A stretch of DNA of 64,000 bases from Auanema rhodensis (GCA_964057225.1 OZ059900.1:21963638-22027637), one strand, 5' to 3'; shown: positions 37,885 to 53,900, numbered from the stretch's first letter. Notes: generated from the letters alone by a model not told the origin. Translations and numbers: made by a program.

Positions 37885-40800
37885 GTTCAGCATGTAAAAT
37901 GCTTCATTTTAGTATGTAACACGCTGAAATTCGTTGCATTTGACGACTCATATGAACAAAAATCGATTTAATCAATATTAGCCATAAGGGCCGTGCCCTC
38001 AGAATATGCTAACTTCCTTAATTTTCTAACCCCTGTTTTTTTGTCGTGAAAGTGGAACTAGACGTTGTACGAACAATTTTGAGCTAGGTTTTATTGACAT
38101 TGCATGAGTTTGAACACATGAAATCGTAAGTCAAAACCTTGTTTACAGCGAAATTTCCAAAAACTGGTTTTCCAGCATAATAAAATATTTCTCATGGGAA
38201 ATATTGTGTTTTTGTATTTTTCTAGTGTTCAGCATGTAAAATGCTTCATTTTAGTATGTAACACGCTGAAATTCGTTGCATTTGACGACTCATATGAACA
38301 AAAATCGATTTAATCAATATTAGCCATAAGGGGCGTGCCCTCAGAATATGCTAATTTCCTTAATTTTCTAACCCCTGTTTTTTTGTCGTGAAAGTGGAAC
38401 TAGACGTTGTACAAACAATTTTGAGCTAGGTTTCATTGACATTGCATGAGTTTGAACACATGAAATCGTAAGTCAAATCCTTGTTTACAGCGAAATTTCC
38501 AAAAACTGGTTTTCCAGCATAATAAAATATTTCTCATGGGAAATACTGTGTTTTTGTATTTTTCTAGTGTTCAGCATGTAAAATGCTTCATTTTAGTATG
38601 TAACACGCTGAAATTCGTTGCATTTGACGACTCATATGAACAAAAATCGATTTAATCAATATTAGCCATAAGGGGCGTGCCCTCAGAATATGCTAATTTC
38701 CTTAATTTTCTAACCCCTGTTTTTTTGTCGTGAAAGTGGAACTAGACGTTGTACGAACAATTTTGAGCTAAGTTTCATTGACATTGCATGAGTTTGAACA
38801 CATGAAATCGTATGTCAAAACCTTGTTTACAGCGAAATTTCCAAAAACTGGTTTTCCAGCATAATAAAATATTTCTCATGTGAAATACTGTGTTTTTGTT
38901 TTTTTCTAGTGTTCAGCATGTAAAATGCTTCATTTTAGTATGTAACACGCTGAAATTCGTTGCATTTGACGACTCATATGAACAAAAATCGATTTAATCA
39001 ATATTAGCCATAAGGGGCGTGCCCTCAGAATATACTAATTTCCTTAATTTTCTAACCCCTTTTTTTTTGTCGTGAAAGTGGAACTAGACGTTGTACGAAC
39101 AATTTTGAGCTAGGTTTCATTGACATTGCATGAGTTTGAACACATGAAATCGTAAGTCAAAACCTTGTTTACAGCGAAATTTCCAAAAACTGGTTTTCCA
39201 GCATAATAAAATATTTCTCATGGGAAATACTGTGTTTTTGTATTTTTCTAGTGTTCAGCATGTAAAATGCTTCATTTTAGTATGTAACACGCTGAAATTC
39301 GTTGCATTTGACGACTCATATGAACAAAAATCGATTTAATCATTATTAGCCATAAGGGGCGTGCCCTCAGAATATGCTAATTTCCTTAATTTTCTAACCC
39401 CTGTTTTTTTGTCGTGAAAGTGGAACTAGACGTTGTACGAACAATTTTGAGTTAGGTTTCATTGACATTGCATGAGTTTGAACACATGAAATCGTAAGTC
39501 AAAACCTTGTTTACAGCGAAATTTCCAAAAACTGGTTTTCCAGCATAATAAAATATTTCTCATGGGAAATACTGTGTTTTTGTATTTTTCTAGTGTTCAG
39601 CATGTAAAATGCTTCATTTTAGTATGTAACACGCTGAAATTCGTTGCATTTGACGACTCATATGAACAAAAATCGATTTAATCAATATTAGCCATAAGGG
39701 GCGTGCCCTCAGAATATGCTAATTTCCTTAATTTTCTAACCCCTGTTTTTTTGTCGTGAAAGTGGAACTAGACGTTGTACGAACAATTTTGAGCTAGGTT
39801 TCATTGACATTGCATGAGTTTGAACACATGAAATCGTAAGTCAAAACCTTGTTTACAGCGAAATTTCCAAAAACTGGTTTTCCAGCATAATAAAATATTT
39901 CTCATGGGAAATACTGTGTTTTTGTTTTTTTCTAGTGTTCAGCATGTAAAATGCTTCATTTTAGTATGTAACACGCTGAAATTCGTTGCATTTGACGACT
40001 CATATGAACAAAAATCGATTTAATCAATATTAGCCATAAGGGGCGTGCCCTCAGAATATACTAATTTCCTTAATTTTCTAACCCCTGTTTTTTTGTCGTG
40101 AAAGTGGAACTAGACGTTGTACGAACAATTTTGAGCTAGGTTTCATTGACATTGCATGAGTTTGAACACATGAAATCGTAAGTCAAAACCTTGTTTACAG
40201 CGAAATTTCCAAAAACTGGTTTTCCAGCATAATAAAATATTTCTCATGGGAAATACTGTGTTTTTGTATTTTTCTAGTGTTCAGCATGTAAATTGCTTCA
40301 TTTTAGTATGTAACACGCTGAAATTCGTTGCATTTGACGACTCATATGAACAAAAATCGATTTAATCAATATTAGCCATAAGGGGCGTGCCCTCAGAATA
40401 TGCTAATTTCCTTAATTTTCTAACCCCTGTTTTTTTGTCGTGAAAGTGGAACTAGACGTTGTACGAACAATTTTGAGCTAAGTTTCATTGACATTGCATG
40501 AGTTTGAACACATGAAATCGTATGTCAAAACCTTGTTTACAGCGAAATTTCCAAAAACTGGTTTTCCAGCATAATAAAATATTTCTCATGGGAAATACTG
40601 TGTTTTTGTTTTTTTCTAGTGTTCAGCATGTAAAATGCTTCATTTTAGTATGTAACACGCTGAAATTCGTTGCATTTGACGACTCATATGAACAAAAATC
40701 GATTTAATCAATATTAGCCATAAGGGGCGTGCCCTCAGAATATACTAATTTCCTTAATTTTCTAACCCCTGTTTTTTTGTCGTGAAAGTGGAACTAGACG

Positions 40801-41988
40801 TTGTACGAACAATTTTGAGCTAGGTTTCATTGACATTGCATGAGTTTGAACACATGAAATCGTAAGTCAAAACCTTGTTTACAGCGAAATTTCCAAAAAC
40901 TGGTTTTCCAGCATAATAAAATATTTCTCATGGGAAATACTGTGTTTTTGTATTTTTCTAGTGTTCAGCATGTAAAATGCTTCATTTTAGTATGTAACAC
41001 GCTGAAATTCGTTGCATTTGACGACTCATATGAACAAAAATCGATTTAATCAATATTAGCCATAAGGGGCGTGCCCTCAGAATATACTAATTTCCTTAAT
41101 TTTCTAACCCCTGTTTTTTTGTCGTGAAAGTGGAACTAGACGTTGTACGAACAATTTTGAGCTAGGTTTCATTGACATTGCATGAGTTTGAACACATGAA
41201 ATCGTAAGTCAAAACCTTGTTTACAGCGAAATTTCCAAAAACTGGTTTTCCAGCATAATAAAATATTTCTCATGGGAAATACTGTGTTTTTGTATTTTTC
41301 TAGTGTTCAGCATGTAAAATGCTTCATTTTAGTATGTAACACGCTGAAATTCGTTGCATTTGACGACTCATATGAACAAAAATCGATTTAATCATTATTA
41401 GCCATAAGGGGCGTGCCCTCAGAATATGCTAATTTCCTTAATTTTCTAACCCCTGTTTTTTTGTCGTGAAAGTGGAACTAGACGTTGTACGAACAATTTT
41501 AAGTTAGGTTTCATTGACATTGCATGAGTTTGAACACATGAAATCGTAAGTCAAAACCTTGTTTACAGCGAAATTTCCAAAAACTGGTTTTCCAGCATAA
41601 TAAAATATTTCTCATGGGAAATACTGTGTTTTTGTATTTTTCTAGTGTTCAGCATGTAAAATGCTTCATTTTAGTATGTAACACGCTGAAATTCGTTGCA
41701 TTTGACGACTCATATGAACAAAAATCGATTTAATCAATATTAGCCATAAGGGGCGTGCCCTCAGAATATGCTAATTTCCTTAATTTTCTAACCCCTGTTT
41801 TTTTGTCGTGAAAGTGGAACTAGACGTTGTACGAACAATTTTGAGCTAGGTTTCATTGACATTGCATGAGTTTGAACACATGAAATCGTAAGTCAAAACC
41901 TTGTTTACAGCGAAATTTCCAAAAACTGGTTTTCCAGCATAATAAAATATTTCTCATGGGAAATACTGTGTTTTTGTATTTTTCTAGT

Positions 41989-44900
41989 GTTCAGCATGTA
42001 AAATGCTTCATTTTAGTATGTAACACGCTGAAATTCGTTGCATTTGACGACTCATATGAACAAAAATCGATTTAATCAATATTAGCCATAAGGGGCGTGC
42101 CCTCAGAATATGCTAACTTCCTTAATTTTCTAACCCCTGTTTTTTTTGTCGTGAAAGTGGAACTAGACGTTGTACGAACAATTTTGAGCTAGGTTTCATT
42201 GACATTGCAAGAGTTTGAACACATGAAATCGTAAGTCAAAACCTTGTTTACAGCGAAATTTCCAAAAACTGGTTTTCCAGCATAATAAAATATTTCTCAT
42301 GGGAAATACTGTGTTTTTGTTTTTTTCTAGTGTTCAGCATGTAAAATGCTTCATTTTAGTATGTAACACGCTGAAATTCGTTGCATTTGACGACTCATAT
42401 GAACAAAAATCGATTTAATCAATATTAGCTATAAGGGGCGTGCCCTCAGAATATGCTAATTTCCTTAATTTTCTAACCCCTGTTTTTTTGTCGTGAAAGT
42501 GGAACTAGACGTTGTACGAACAATTTTGAGCTAAGTTTCATTGACATTGCATGAGTTTGAACACATGAAATCGTAAGTCAAAACCTTGTTTACAGCGAAA
42601 TTTCCAAAAACTGGTTTTCCAGCATAATAAAATATTTCTCATGGGAAATACTGTGTTTTTGTTTTTTTCTAGTGTTCAGCATGTAAAATGCTTCATTTTA
42701 GTATGTAACATGCAGAAATTCGTTGCATTTGACGACTCATATGAACAAAAATCGATTTAATCAATATTAGCCATAAGGGGCGTGCCCTCAGAATATGCTA
42801 ATTTCCTTAATTTTCTAACCCTTGTTTTTTTGTCGTGAAAGTGGAACTAGACGTTGTACGAACAATTTTGAGCTAGGTTTCATTGACATTGCATGAGTTT
42901 GAACACATGAAATCGTAAGTCAAAACCTTGTTTACAGCGAAATTTCCAAAAACTGGTTTTCCAGCATAATACAATATTTCTCATGGGAAATACTGTGTTT
43001 TTGTATTTTTCTAGTGTTCAGCATGTAAAATGCTTCATTTTAGTATGTAACACGCTGAAATTCGTTGCATTTGACGACTCATATGAACAAAAATCGATTT
43101 AATCAATATTAGCCATAAGGGCCGTGCCCTCAGAATATGCTAACTTCCTTAATTTTCTAACCCCTGTTTTTTTGTCGTGAAAGTGGAACTAGACGTTGTA
43201 CGAACAATTTTGAGCTAGGTTTCATTGACATTGCATGAGTTTGAACACATGAAATCGTAAGTCAAAACCTTGTTTACAGCGAAATTTCCAAAAACTGGTT
43301 TTCCAGCATAATAAAATATTTCTCATGGGAAATATTGTGTTTTTGTATTTTTCTAGTGTTCAGCATGTAAAATGCTTCATTTTAGTATGTAACACGCTGA
43401 AATTCGTTGCATTTGACGACTCATATGAACAAAAATCGATTTAATGAATATTAGCAATAAGGGGCGTGCCCTCAGAATATGCTAATTTCCTTAATTTTCT
43501 AACCCCTGTTTTTTTGTCGTGAAAGTGGAACTAGACGTTGTACGAACAATTTTGAGCTAGGTTTCATTGACATTGCATGAGTTTGAACACATGAAATCGT
43601 AAGTCAAACCTTGTTTACAGCGAAATTTCCAAAAACTGGTTTTCCAGCATAATAAAATATTTCTCATGGGAAATACTGTGTTTTTGTATTTTTCTAGTGT
43701 TCAGCATGTAAAATGCTTCATTTTAGTATGTAACACGCTGAAATTCGTTGCATTTGACGACTCATATGAACAAAAATCGATTTAATCAATATTAGCCATA
43801 AGGGGCGTGCCCTCAGAATATGCTAATTTCCTTAATTTTCTAACCCCTGTTTTTTTGTCGTGAAAGTGGAACTAGACGTTGTACGAACAATTTTGAGCTA
43901 GGTTTCATTGACATTGCATGAGTTTGAACACATGAAATCGTAAGTCAAAACCTTGTTTACAGCGAAATTTCCAAAAACTGGTTTTCCAGCATAATAAAAT
44001 ATTTCTCATGGGAAATACTGTGTTTTTGTATTTTTAGTGTTCAGCATGTAAAATGCTTCATTTTAGTATGTAACACGCTGAAATTCGTTGCATTTGACGA
44101 CTCATATGAACAAAAATCGATTTAATCAATATTAGCTATAAGGGGCGTGCCCTCAGAATATGCTAATTTCCTTAATTTTCTAACCCCTGTTTTTTTGTCG
44201 TGAAAGTGGAACTAGACGTTGTACGAACAATTTTGAGCTAAGTTTCATTGACATTGCATGAGTTTGAACACATGAAATCGTAAGTCAAAACCTTGTTTAC
44301 AGCGAAATTTCCAAAAACTGGTTTTCCAGCATAATAAAATATTTCTCATGGGAAATACTGTGTTTTTGTTTTTTTCTAGTGTTCAGCATGTAAAATGCTT
44401 CATTTTAGTATGTAACATGCAGAAATTCGTTGCATTTGACGACTCATATGAACAAAAATCGATTTAATCAATATTAGCCATAAGGGGCGTGCCCTCAGAA
44501 TATACTAATTTCCTTAATTTTCTAACCCCTTTTTTTTGTCGTGAAAGTGGAACTAGACGTTGTACGAACAATTTTGAGCTAGGTTTCATTGACATTGCAT
44601 GAGTTTGAACACATGAAATCGTAAGTCAAAACCTTGTTTACAGCGAAATTTCCAAAAACTGGTTTTCCAGCATAATAAAATATTTCTCATGGGAAATACT
44701 GTGTTTTTGTATTTTTCTAGTGTTCAGCATGTAAAATGCTTCATTTTAGTATGTAACACGCTGAAATTCGTTGCATTTGACGACTCATATGAACAAAAAT
44801 CGATTTAATCAATATTAGCCATAAGGGGCGTGCCCTCAGAATATGCTAACTTCCTTAATTTTCTAACCCCTGTTTTTTTTGTCGTGAAAGTGGAACTAGA

Positions 44901-47900
44901 CGTTGTACGAACAATTTTGAGCTAGGTTTCATTGACATTGCAAGAGTTTGAACACATGAAATCGTAAGTCAAAACCTTGTTTACAGCGAAATTTCCAAAA
45001 ACTGGTTTTCCAGCATAATAAAATATTTCTCATGGGAAATACTGTGTTTTTGTTTTTTTCTAGTGTTCAGCATGTAAAATGCTTCATTTTAGTATGTAAC
45101 ATGCAGAAATTCGTTGCATTTGACGACTCATATGAACAAAAATCGATTTAATCAATATTAGCCATAAGGGGCGTGCCCTCAGAATATGCTAATTTCCTTA
45201 ATTTTCTAACCCTTGTTTTTTTGTCGTGAAAGTGGAACTAGACGTTGTACGAACAATTTTGAGCTAGGTTTCATTGACATTGCATGAGTTTGAACACATG
45301 AAATCGTAAGTCAAAACCTTGTTTACAGCGAAATTTCCAAAAACTGGTTTTCCAGCATAATAAAATATTTCTCATGGGAAATACTGTGTTTTTGTATTTT
45401 TCTAGTGTTCAGCATGTAAAATGCTTCATTTTAGTATGTAACACGCTGAAATTCGTTGCATTTGACGACTCATATGAACAAAAATCGATTTAATCAATAT
45501 TAGCCATAAGGGCCGTGCCCTCAGAATATGCTAACTTCCTTAATTTTCTAACCCCTGTTTTTTTGTCGTGAAAGTGGAACTAGACGTTGTACGAACAATT
45601 TTGAGCTAGGTTTCATTGACATTGCATGAGTTTGAACACATGAAATCGTAAGTCAAAACCTTGTTTACAGCGAAATTTCCAAAAACTGGTTTTCCAGCAT
45701 AATAAAATATTTCTCATGGGAAATATTGTGTTTTTGTATTTTTCTAGTGTTCAGCATGTAAAATGCTTCATTTTAGTATGTAACACGCTGAAATTCGTTG
45801 CATTTGACGACTCATATGAACAAAAATCGATTTAATCAATATAAGCAATAAGGGGCGTGCCCTCAGAATATGCTAATTTCCTTAATTTTCTAACCCCTGT
45901 TTTTTTGTCGTGAAAGTGGAACTAGACGTTGTACGAACAATTTTGAGCTAGGTTTCATTGACATTGCATGAGTTTGAACACATGAAATCGTAAGTCAAAC
46001 CTTGTTTACAGCGAAATTTCCAAAAACTGGTTTTCCAGCATAATAAAATATTTCTCATGGGAAATACTGTGTTTTTGTATTTTTCTAGTGTTCAGCATGT
46101 AAAATGCTTCATTTTAGTATGTAACACGCTGAAATTCGTTGCATTTGACGACTCATATGAACAAAAATCGATTTAATCAATATTAGCCATAAGGGGCGTG
46201 CCCTCAGAATATGCTAATTTCCTTAATTTTCTAACCCCTGTTTTTTTGTCGTGAAAGTGGAACTAGACGTTGTACGAACAATTTTGAGCTAGGTTTCATT
46301 GACATTGCATGAGTTTGAACACATGAAATCGTAAGTCAAAACCTTGTTTACAGCGAAATTTCCAAAAACTGGTTTTCCAGCATAATAAAATATTTCTCAT
46401 GGGAAATACTGTGTTTTTGTATTTTTCTAGTGTTCAGCATGTAAAATGCTTCATTTTAGTATGTAACACGCTGAAATTCGTTGCATTTGACGACTCATAT
46501 GAACAAAAATCGATTTAATCAATATTAGCTATAAGGGGCGTGCCCTCAGAATATGCTAATTTCCTTAATTTTCTAACCCCTGTTTTTTTGTCGTGAAAGT
46601 GGAACTAGACGTTGTACGAACAATTTTGAGCTAAGTTTCATTGACATTGCATGAGTTTGAACACATGAAATCGTAAGTCAAAACCTTGTTTACAGCGAAA
46701 TTTCCAAAAACTGGTTTTCCAGCATAATAAAATATTTCTCATGGGAAATACTGTGTTTTTGTTTTTTTCTAGTGTTCAGCATGTAAAATGCTTCATTTTA
46801 GTATGTAACATGCAGAAATTCGTTGCATTTGACGACTCATATGAACAAAAATCGATTTAATCAATATTAGCCATAAGGGGCGTGCCCTCAGAATATGCTA
46901 ATTTCCTTAATTTTCTAACCCTTGTTTTTTTGTCGTGAAAGTGGAACTAGACGTTGTACGAACAATTTTGAGCTAGGTTTCATTGACATTGCATGAGTTT
47001 GAACACATGAAATCGTAAGTCAAAACCTTGTTTACAGCGAAATTTCCAAAAACTGGTTTTCCAGCATAATAAAATATTTCTCATGGGAAATACTGTGTTT
47101 TTGTATTTTTCTAGTGTTCAGCATGTAAAATGCTTCATTTTAGTATGTAACACGCTGAAATTCGTTGCATTTGACGACTCATATGAACAAAAATCGATTT
47201 AATCAATATTAGCCATAAGGGGCGTGCCCTCAGAATATGCTAACTTCCTTAATTTTCTAACCCCTGTTTTTTTTGTCGTGAAAGTGGAACTAGACGTTGT
47301 ACGAACAATTTTGAGCTAGGTTTCATTGACATTGCAAGAGTTTGAACACATGAAATCGTAAGTCAAAACCTTGTTTACAGCGAAATTTCCAAAAACTGGT
47401 TTTCCAGCATAATAAAATATTTCTCATGGGAAATACTGTGTTTTTGTTTTTTTCTAGTGTTCAGCATGTAAAATGCTTCATTTTAGTATGTAACACGCTG
47501 AAATTCGTTGCATTTGACGACTCATATGAACAAAAATCGATTTAATCAATATTAGCTATAAGGGGCGTGCCCTCAGAATATGCTAATTTCCTTAATTTTC
47601 TAACCCCTGTTTTTTTGTCGTGAAAGTGGAACTAGACGTTGTACGAACAATTTTGAGCTAAGTTTCATTGACATTGCATGAGTTTGAACACATGAAATCG
47701 TAAGTCAAAACCTTGTTTACAACGAAATTTCCAAAAACTGGTTTTCCAGCATAATAAAATATTTCTCATGGGAAATACTGTGTTTTTGTTTTTTTCTAGT
47801 GTTCAGCATGTAAAATGCTTCATTTTAGTATGTAACATGCAGAAATTCGTTGCATTTGACGACTCATATGAACAAAAATCGATTTAATCAATATTAGCCA

Positions 47901-50900
47901 TAAGGGGCGTGCCCTCAGAATATGCTAATTTCCTTAATTTTCTAACCCTTGTTTTTTTGTCGTGAAAGTGGAACTAGACGTTGTACGAACAATTTTGAGC
48001 TAGGTTTCATTGACATTGCATGAGTTTGAACACATGAAATCGTAAGTCAAAACCTTGTTTACAGCGAAATTTCCAAAAACTGGTTTTCCAGCATAATAAA
48101 ATATTTCTCATGGGTAATACTGTGTTTTTGTATTTTTCTAGTGTTCAGCATGTAAAATGCTTCATTTTAGTATGTAACACGCTGAAATTCGTTGCATTTG
48201 ACGACTCATATGAACAAAAATCGATTTAATCAATATTAGCTATAAGGGGCGTGCCCTCAGAATATGCTAATTTCCTTAATTTTCTAACCCCTGTTTTTTT
48301 GTCGTGAAAGTGGAACTAGACGTTGTACGAACAATTTTGAGCTAAGTTTCATTGACATTGCATGAGTTTGAACACATGAAATCGTAAGTCAAAACCTTGT
48401 TTACAGCGAAATTTCCAAAAACTGGTTTTCCAGCATAATAAAATATTTCTCATGAGAAATACTGTGTTTTTGTTTTTTTCTAGTGTTCAGCATGTAAAAT
48501 GCTTCATTTTAGTATGTAACATGCAGAAATTCGTTGCATTTGACGACTCATATGAACAAAAATCGATTTAATCAATATTAGCCATAAGGGGCGTGCCCTC
48601 AGAATATGCTAATTTCCTTAATTTTCTAACCCTTGTTTTTTTGTCGTGAAAGTGGAACTAGACGTTGTACGAACAATTTTGAGCTAGGTTTCATTGACAT
48701 TGCATGAGTTTGAACACATGAAATCGTAAGTCAAAACCTTGTTTACAGCGAAATTTCCAAAAACTGGTTTTCCAGCATAATAAAATATTTCTCATGGGAA
48801 ATACTGTGTTTTTGTATTTTTCTAGTGTTCAGCATGTAAAATGCTTCATTTTAGTATGTAACACGCTGAAATTCGTTGCATTTGACGACTCATATGAACA
48901 AAAATCGATTTAATCAATATTAGCCATAAGGGGCGTGCCCTCAGAATATGCTAACTTCCTTAATTTTCTAACCCCTGTTTTTTTTGTCGTGAAAGTGGAA
49001 CTAGACGTTGTACGAACAATTTTGAGCTAGGTTTCATTGACATTGCAAGAGTTTGAACACATGAAATCGTAAGTCAAAACCTTGTTTACAGCGAAATTTC
49101 CAAAAACTGGTTTTCCAGCATAATAAAATATTTCTCATGGGAAATACTGTGTTTTTGTTTTTTTCTAGTGTTCAGCATGTAAAATGCTTCATTTTAGTAT
49201 GTAACACGCTGAAATTCGTTGCATTTGACGACTCATATGAACAAAAATCGATTTAATCAATATTAGCTATAAGGGGCGTGCCCTCAGAATATGCTAATTT
49301 CCTTAATTTTCTAACCCCTGTTTTTTTGTCGTGAAAGTGGAACTAGACGTTGTACGAACAATTTTGAGCTAAGTTTCATTGACATTGCATGAGTTTGAAC
49401 ACATGAAATCGTAAGTCAAAACCTTGTTTACAACGAAATTTCCAAAAACTGGTTTTCCAGCATAATAAAATATTTCTCATGGGAAATACTGTGTTTTTGT
49501 TTTTTTCTAGTGTTCAGCATGTAAAATGCTTCATTTTAGTATGTAACATGCAGAAATTCGTTGCATTTGACGACTCATATGAACAAAAATCGATTTAATC
49601 AATATTAGCCATAAGGGGCGTGCCCTCAGAATATGCTAATTTCCTTAATTTTCTAACCCTTGTTTTTTTGTCGTGAAAGTGGAACTAGACGTTGTACGAA
49701 CAATTTTGAGCTAGGTTTCATTGACATTGCATGAGTTTGAACACATGAAATCGTAAGTCAAAACCTTGTTTACAGCGAAATTTCCAAAAACTGGTTTTCC
49801 AGCATAATAAAATATTTCTCATGGGTAATACTGTGTTTTTGTATTTTTCTAGTGTTCAGCATGTAAAATGCTTCATTTTAGTATGTAACACGCTGAAATT
49901 CGTTGCATTTGACGACTCATATGAACAAAAATCGATTTAATCAATATTAGCCATAAGGGCCGTGCCCTCAGAATATGCTAACTTCCTTAATTTTCTAACC
50001 CCTGTTTTTTTGTCGTGAAAGTGGAACTAGACGTTGTACGAACAATTTTGAGCTAGGTTTCATTGACATTGCATGAGTTTGAACACATGAAATCGTAAGT
50101 CAAAACCTTGTTTACAGCGAAATTTCCAAAAACTGGTTTTCCAGCATAATAAAATATTTCTCATGGGAAATATTGTGTTTTTGTATTTTTCTAGTGTTCA
50201 GCATGTAAAATGCTTCATTTTAGTATGTAACACGCTGAAATTCGTTGCATTTGACGACTCATATGAACAAAAATCGATTTAATCAATATTAGCCATAAGG
50301 GGCGTGCCCTCAGAATATGCTAATTTCCTTAATTTTCTAACCCCTGTTTTTTTGTCGTGAAAGTGGAACTAGACGTTGTACAAACAATTTTGAGCTAGGT
50401 TTCATTGACATTGCATGAGTTTGAACACATGAAATCGTAAGTCAAATCCTTGTTTACAGCGAAATTTCCAAAAACTGGTTTTCCAGCATAATAAAATATT
50501 TCTCATGGGAAATACTGTGTTTTTGTATTTTTCTAGTGTTCAGCATGTAAAATGCTTCATTTTAGTATGTAACACGCTGAAATTCGTTGCATTTGACGAC
50601 TCATATGAACAAAAATCGATTTAATCAATATTAGCCATAAGGGGCGTGCCCTCAGAATATGCTAATTTCCTTAATTTTCTAACCCCTGTTTTTTTGTCGT
50701 GAAAGTGGAACTAGACGTTGTACGAACAATTTTGAGCTAAGTTTCATTGACATTGCATGAGTTTGAACACATGAAATCGTATGTCAAAACCTTGTTTACA
50801 GCGAAATTTCCAAAAACTGGTTTTCCAGCATAATAAAATATTTCTCATGTGAAATACTGTGTTTTTGTTTTTTTCTAGTGTTCAGCATGTAAAATGCTTC

Positions 50901-53900
50901 ATTTTAGTATGTAACACGCTGAAATTCGTTGCATTTGACGACTCATATGAACAAAAATCGATTTAATCAATATTAGCCATAAGGGGCGTGCCCTCAGAAT
51001 ATACTAATTTCCTTAATTTTCTAACCCCTTTTTTTTTGTCGTGAAAGTGGAACTAGACGTTGTACGAACAATTTTGAGCTAGGTTTCATTGACATTGCAT
51101 GAGTTTGAACACATGAAATCGTAAGTCAAAACCTTGTTTACAGCGAAATTTCCAAAAACTGGTTTTCCAGCATAATAAAATATTTCTCATGGGAAATACT
51201 GTGTTTTTGTATTTTTCTAGTGTTCAGCATGTAAAATGCTTCATTTTAGTATGTAACACGCTGAAATTCGTTGCATTTGACGACTCATATGAACAAAAAT
51301 CGATTTAATCATTATTAGCCATAAGGGGCGTGCCCTCAGAATATGCTAATTTCCTTAATTTTCTAACCCCTGTTTTTTTGTCGTGAAAGTGGAACTAGAC
51401 GTTGTACGAACAATTTTGAGTTAGGTTTCATTGACATTGCATGAGTTTGAACACATGAAATCGTAAGTCAAAACCTTGTTTACAGCGAAATTTCCAAAAA
51501 CTGGTTTTCCAGCATAATAAAATATTTCTCATGGGAAATACTGTGTTTTTGTATTTTTCTAGTGTTCAGCATGTAAAATGCTTCATTTTAGTATGTAACA
51601 CGCTGAAATTCGTTGCATTTGACGACTCATATGAACAAAAATCGATTTAATCAATATTAGCCATAAGGGGCGTGCCCTCAGAATATGCTAATTTCCTTAA
51701 TTTTCTAACCCCTGTTTTTTTGTCGTGAAAGTGGAACTAGACGTTGTACGAACAATTTTGAGCTAGGTTTCATTGACATTGCATGAGTTTGAACACATGA
51801 AATCGTAAGTCAAAACCTTGTTTACAGCGAAATTTCCAAAAACTGGTTTTCCAGCATAATAAAATATTTCTCATGGGAAATACTGTGTTTTTGTTTTTTT
51901 CTAGTGTTCAGCATGTAAAATGCTTCATTTTAGTATGTAACACGCTGAAATTCGTTGCATTTGACGACTCATATGAACAAAAATCGATTTAATCAATATT
52001 AGCCATAAGGGGCGTGCCCTCAGAATATACTAATTTCCTTAATTTTCTAACCCCTGTTTTTTTGTCGTGAAAGTGGAACTAGACGTTGTACGAACAATTT
52101 TGAGCTAGGTTTCATTGACATTGCATGAGTTTGAACACATGAAATCGTAAGTCAAAACCTTGTTTACAGCGAAATTTCCAAAAACTGGTTTTCCAGCATA
52201 ATAAAATATTTCTCATGGGAAATACTGTGTTTTTGTATTTTTCTAGTGTTCAGCATGTAAATTGCTTCATTTTAGTATGTAACACGCTGAAATTCGTTGC
52301 ATTTGACGACTCATATGAACAAAAATCGATTTAATCAATATTAGCCATAAGGGGCGTGCCCTCAGAATATGCTAATTTCCTTAATTTTCTAACCCCTGTT
52401 TTTTTGTCGTGAAAGTGGAACTAGACGTTGTACGAACAATTTTGAGCTAAGTTTCATTGACATTGCATGAGTTTGAACACATGAAATCGTATGTCAAAAC
52501 CTTGTTTACAGCGAAATTTCCAAAAACTGGTTTTCCAGCATAATAAAATATTTCTCATGGGAAATACTGTGTTTTTGTTTTTTTCTAGTGTTCAGCATGT
52601 AAAATGCTTCATTTTAGTATGTAACACGCTGAAATTCGTTGCATTTGACGACTCATATGAACAAAAATCGATTTAATCAATATTAGCCATAAGGGGCGTG
52701 CCCTCAGAATATACTAATTTCCTTAATTTTCTAACCCCTGTTTTTTTGTCGTGAAAGTGGAACTAGACGTTGTACGAACAATTTTGAGCTAGGTTTCATT
52801 GACATTGCATGAGTTTGAACACATGAAATCGTAAGTCAAAACCTTGTTTACAGCGAAATTTCCAAAAACTGGTTTTCCAGCATAATAAAATATTTCTCAT
52901 GGGAAATACTGTGTTTTTGTATTTTTCTAGTGTTCAGCATGTAAAATGCTTCATTTTAGTATGTAACACGCTGAAATTCGTTGCATTTGACGACTCATAT
53001 GAACAAAAATCGATTTAATCAATATTAGCCATAAGGGGCGTGCCCTCAGAATATACTAATTTCCTTAATTTTCTAACCCCTGTTTTTTTGTCGTGAAAGT
53101 GGAACTAGACGTTGTACGAACAATTTTGAGCTAGGTTTCATTGACATTGCATGAGTTTGAACACATGAAATCGTAAGTCAAAACCTTGTTTACAGCGAAA
53201 TTTCCAAAAACTGGTTTTCCAGCATAATAAAATATTTCTCATGGGAAATACTGTGTTTTTGTATTTTTCTAGTGTTCAGCATGTAAAATGCTTCATTTTA
53301 GTATGTAACACGCTGAAATTCGTTGCATTTGACGACTCATATGAACAAAAATCGATTTAATCATTATTAGCCATAAGGGGCGTGCCCTCAGAATATGCTA
53401 ATTTCCTTAATTTTCTAACCCCTGTTTTTTTGTCGTGAAAGTGGAACTAGACGTTGTACGAACAATTTTAAGTTAGGTTTCATTGACATTGCATGAGTTT
53501 GAACACATGAAATCGTAAGTCAAAACCTTGTTTACAGCGAAATTTCCAAAAACTGGTTTTCCAGCATAATAAAATATTTCTCATGGGAAATACTGTGTTT
53601 TTGTATTTTTCTAGTGTTCAGCATGTAAAATGCTTCATTTTAGTATGTAACACGCTGAAATTCGTTGCATTTGACGACTCATATGAACAAAAATCGATTT
53701 AATCAATATTAGCCATAAGGGGCGTGCCCTCAGAATATGCTAATTTCCTTAATTTTCTAACCCCTGTTTTTTTGTCGTGAAAGTGGAACTAGACGTTGTA
53801 CGAACAATTTTGAGCTAGGTTTCATTGACATTGCATGAGTTTGAACACATGAAATCGTAAGTCAAAACCTTGTTTACAGCGAAATTTCCAAAAACTGGTT

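Larger units (their letters stand above)
30020..41988 (+). repeat. 35-unit, 11,969-bp block, copy 1
   Basis: Every rare marker recurs 11,969 bp downstream in the same order. Examples are AATACAATATT (30705), TAATGAAT with GCAATA (31389), a 2-bp tail deletion (31730), ATATAAGCAATA (33780), ACAACGAA (35490 and 37201), CATGGGTAAT (35832 and 37543), CATGTGAA (38569), AATCATTATTA with GAGTTAGG (39253), AAATTGCTT (40279) and TTTAAGTTAGG (41305). The two copies abut. Homology extends a little past both edges, so the exact breakpoint cannot be placed within about 260 bp. By eye I found one difference, T at 38092 against C at 50061. Confidence 0.95.

Noticed and set aside
40522-40707. 61-codon open frame starting MSKPCLQRN
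   Set aside because: Its ATG is created by one A-to-T change (CGTATGTCAA) in one unit type and it ends within the next unit. The companion unit at 38569 has the same ATG but stops early at CATGTGA. No protein features; chance frame in a repeat.
52491-52676. Second copy of the same 61-codon frame
   Set aside because: It is the 11,969-bp duplicate of the first, so its conservation reflects the block duplication and not selection.
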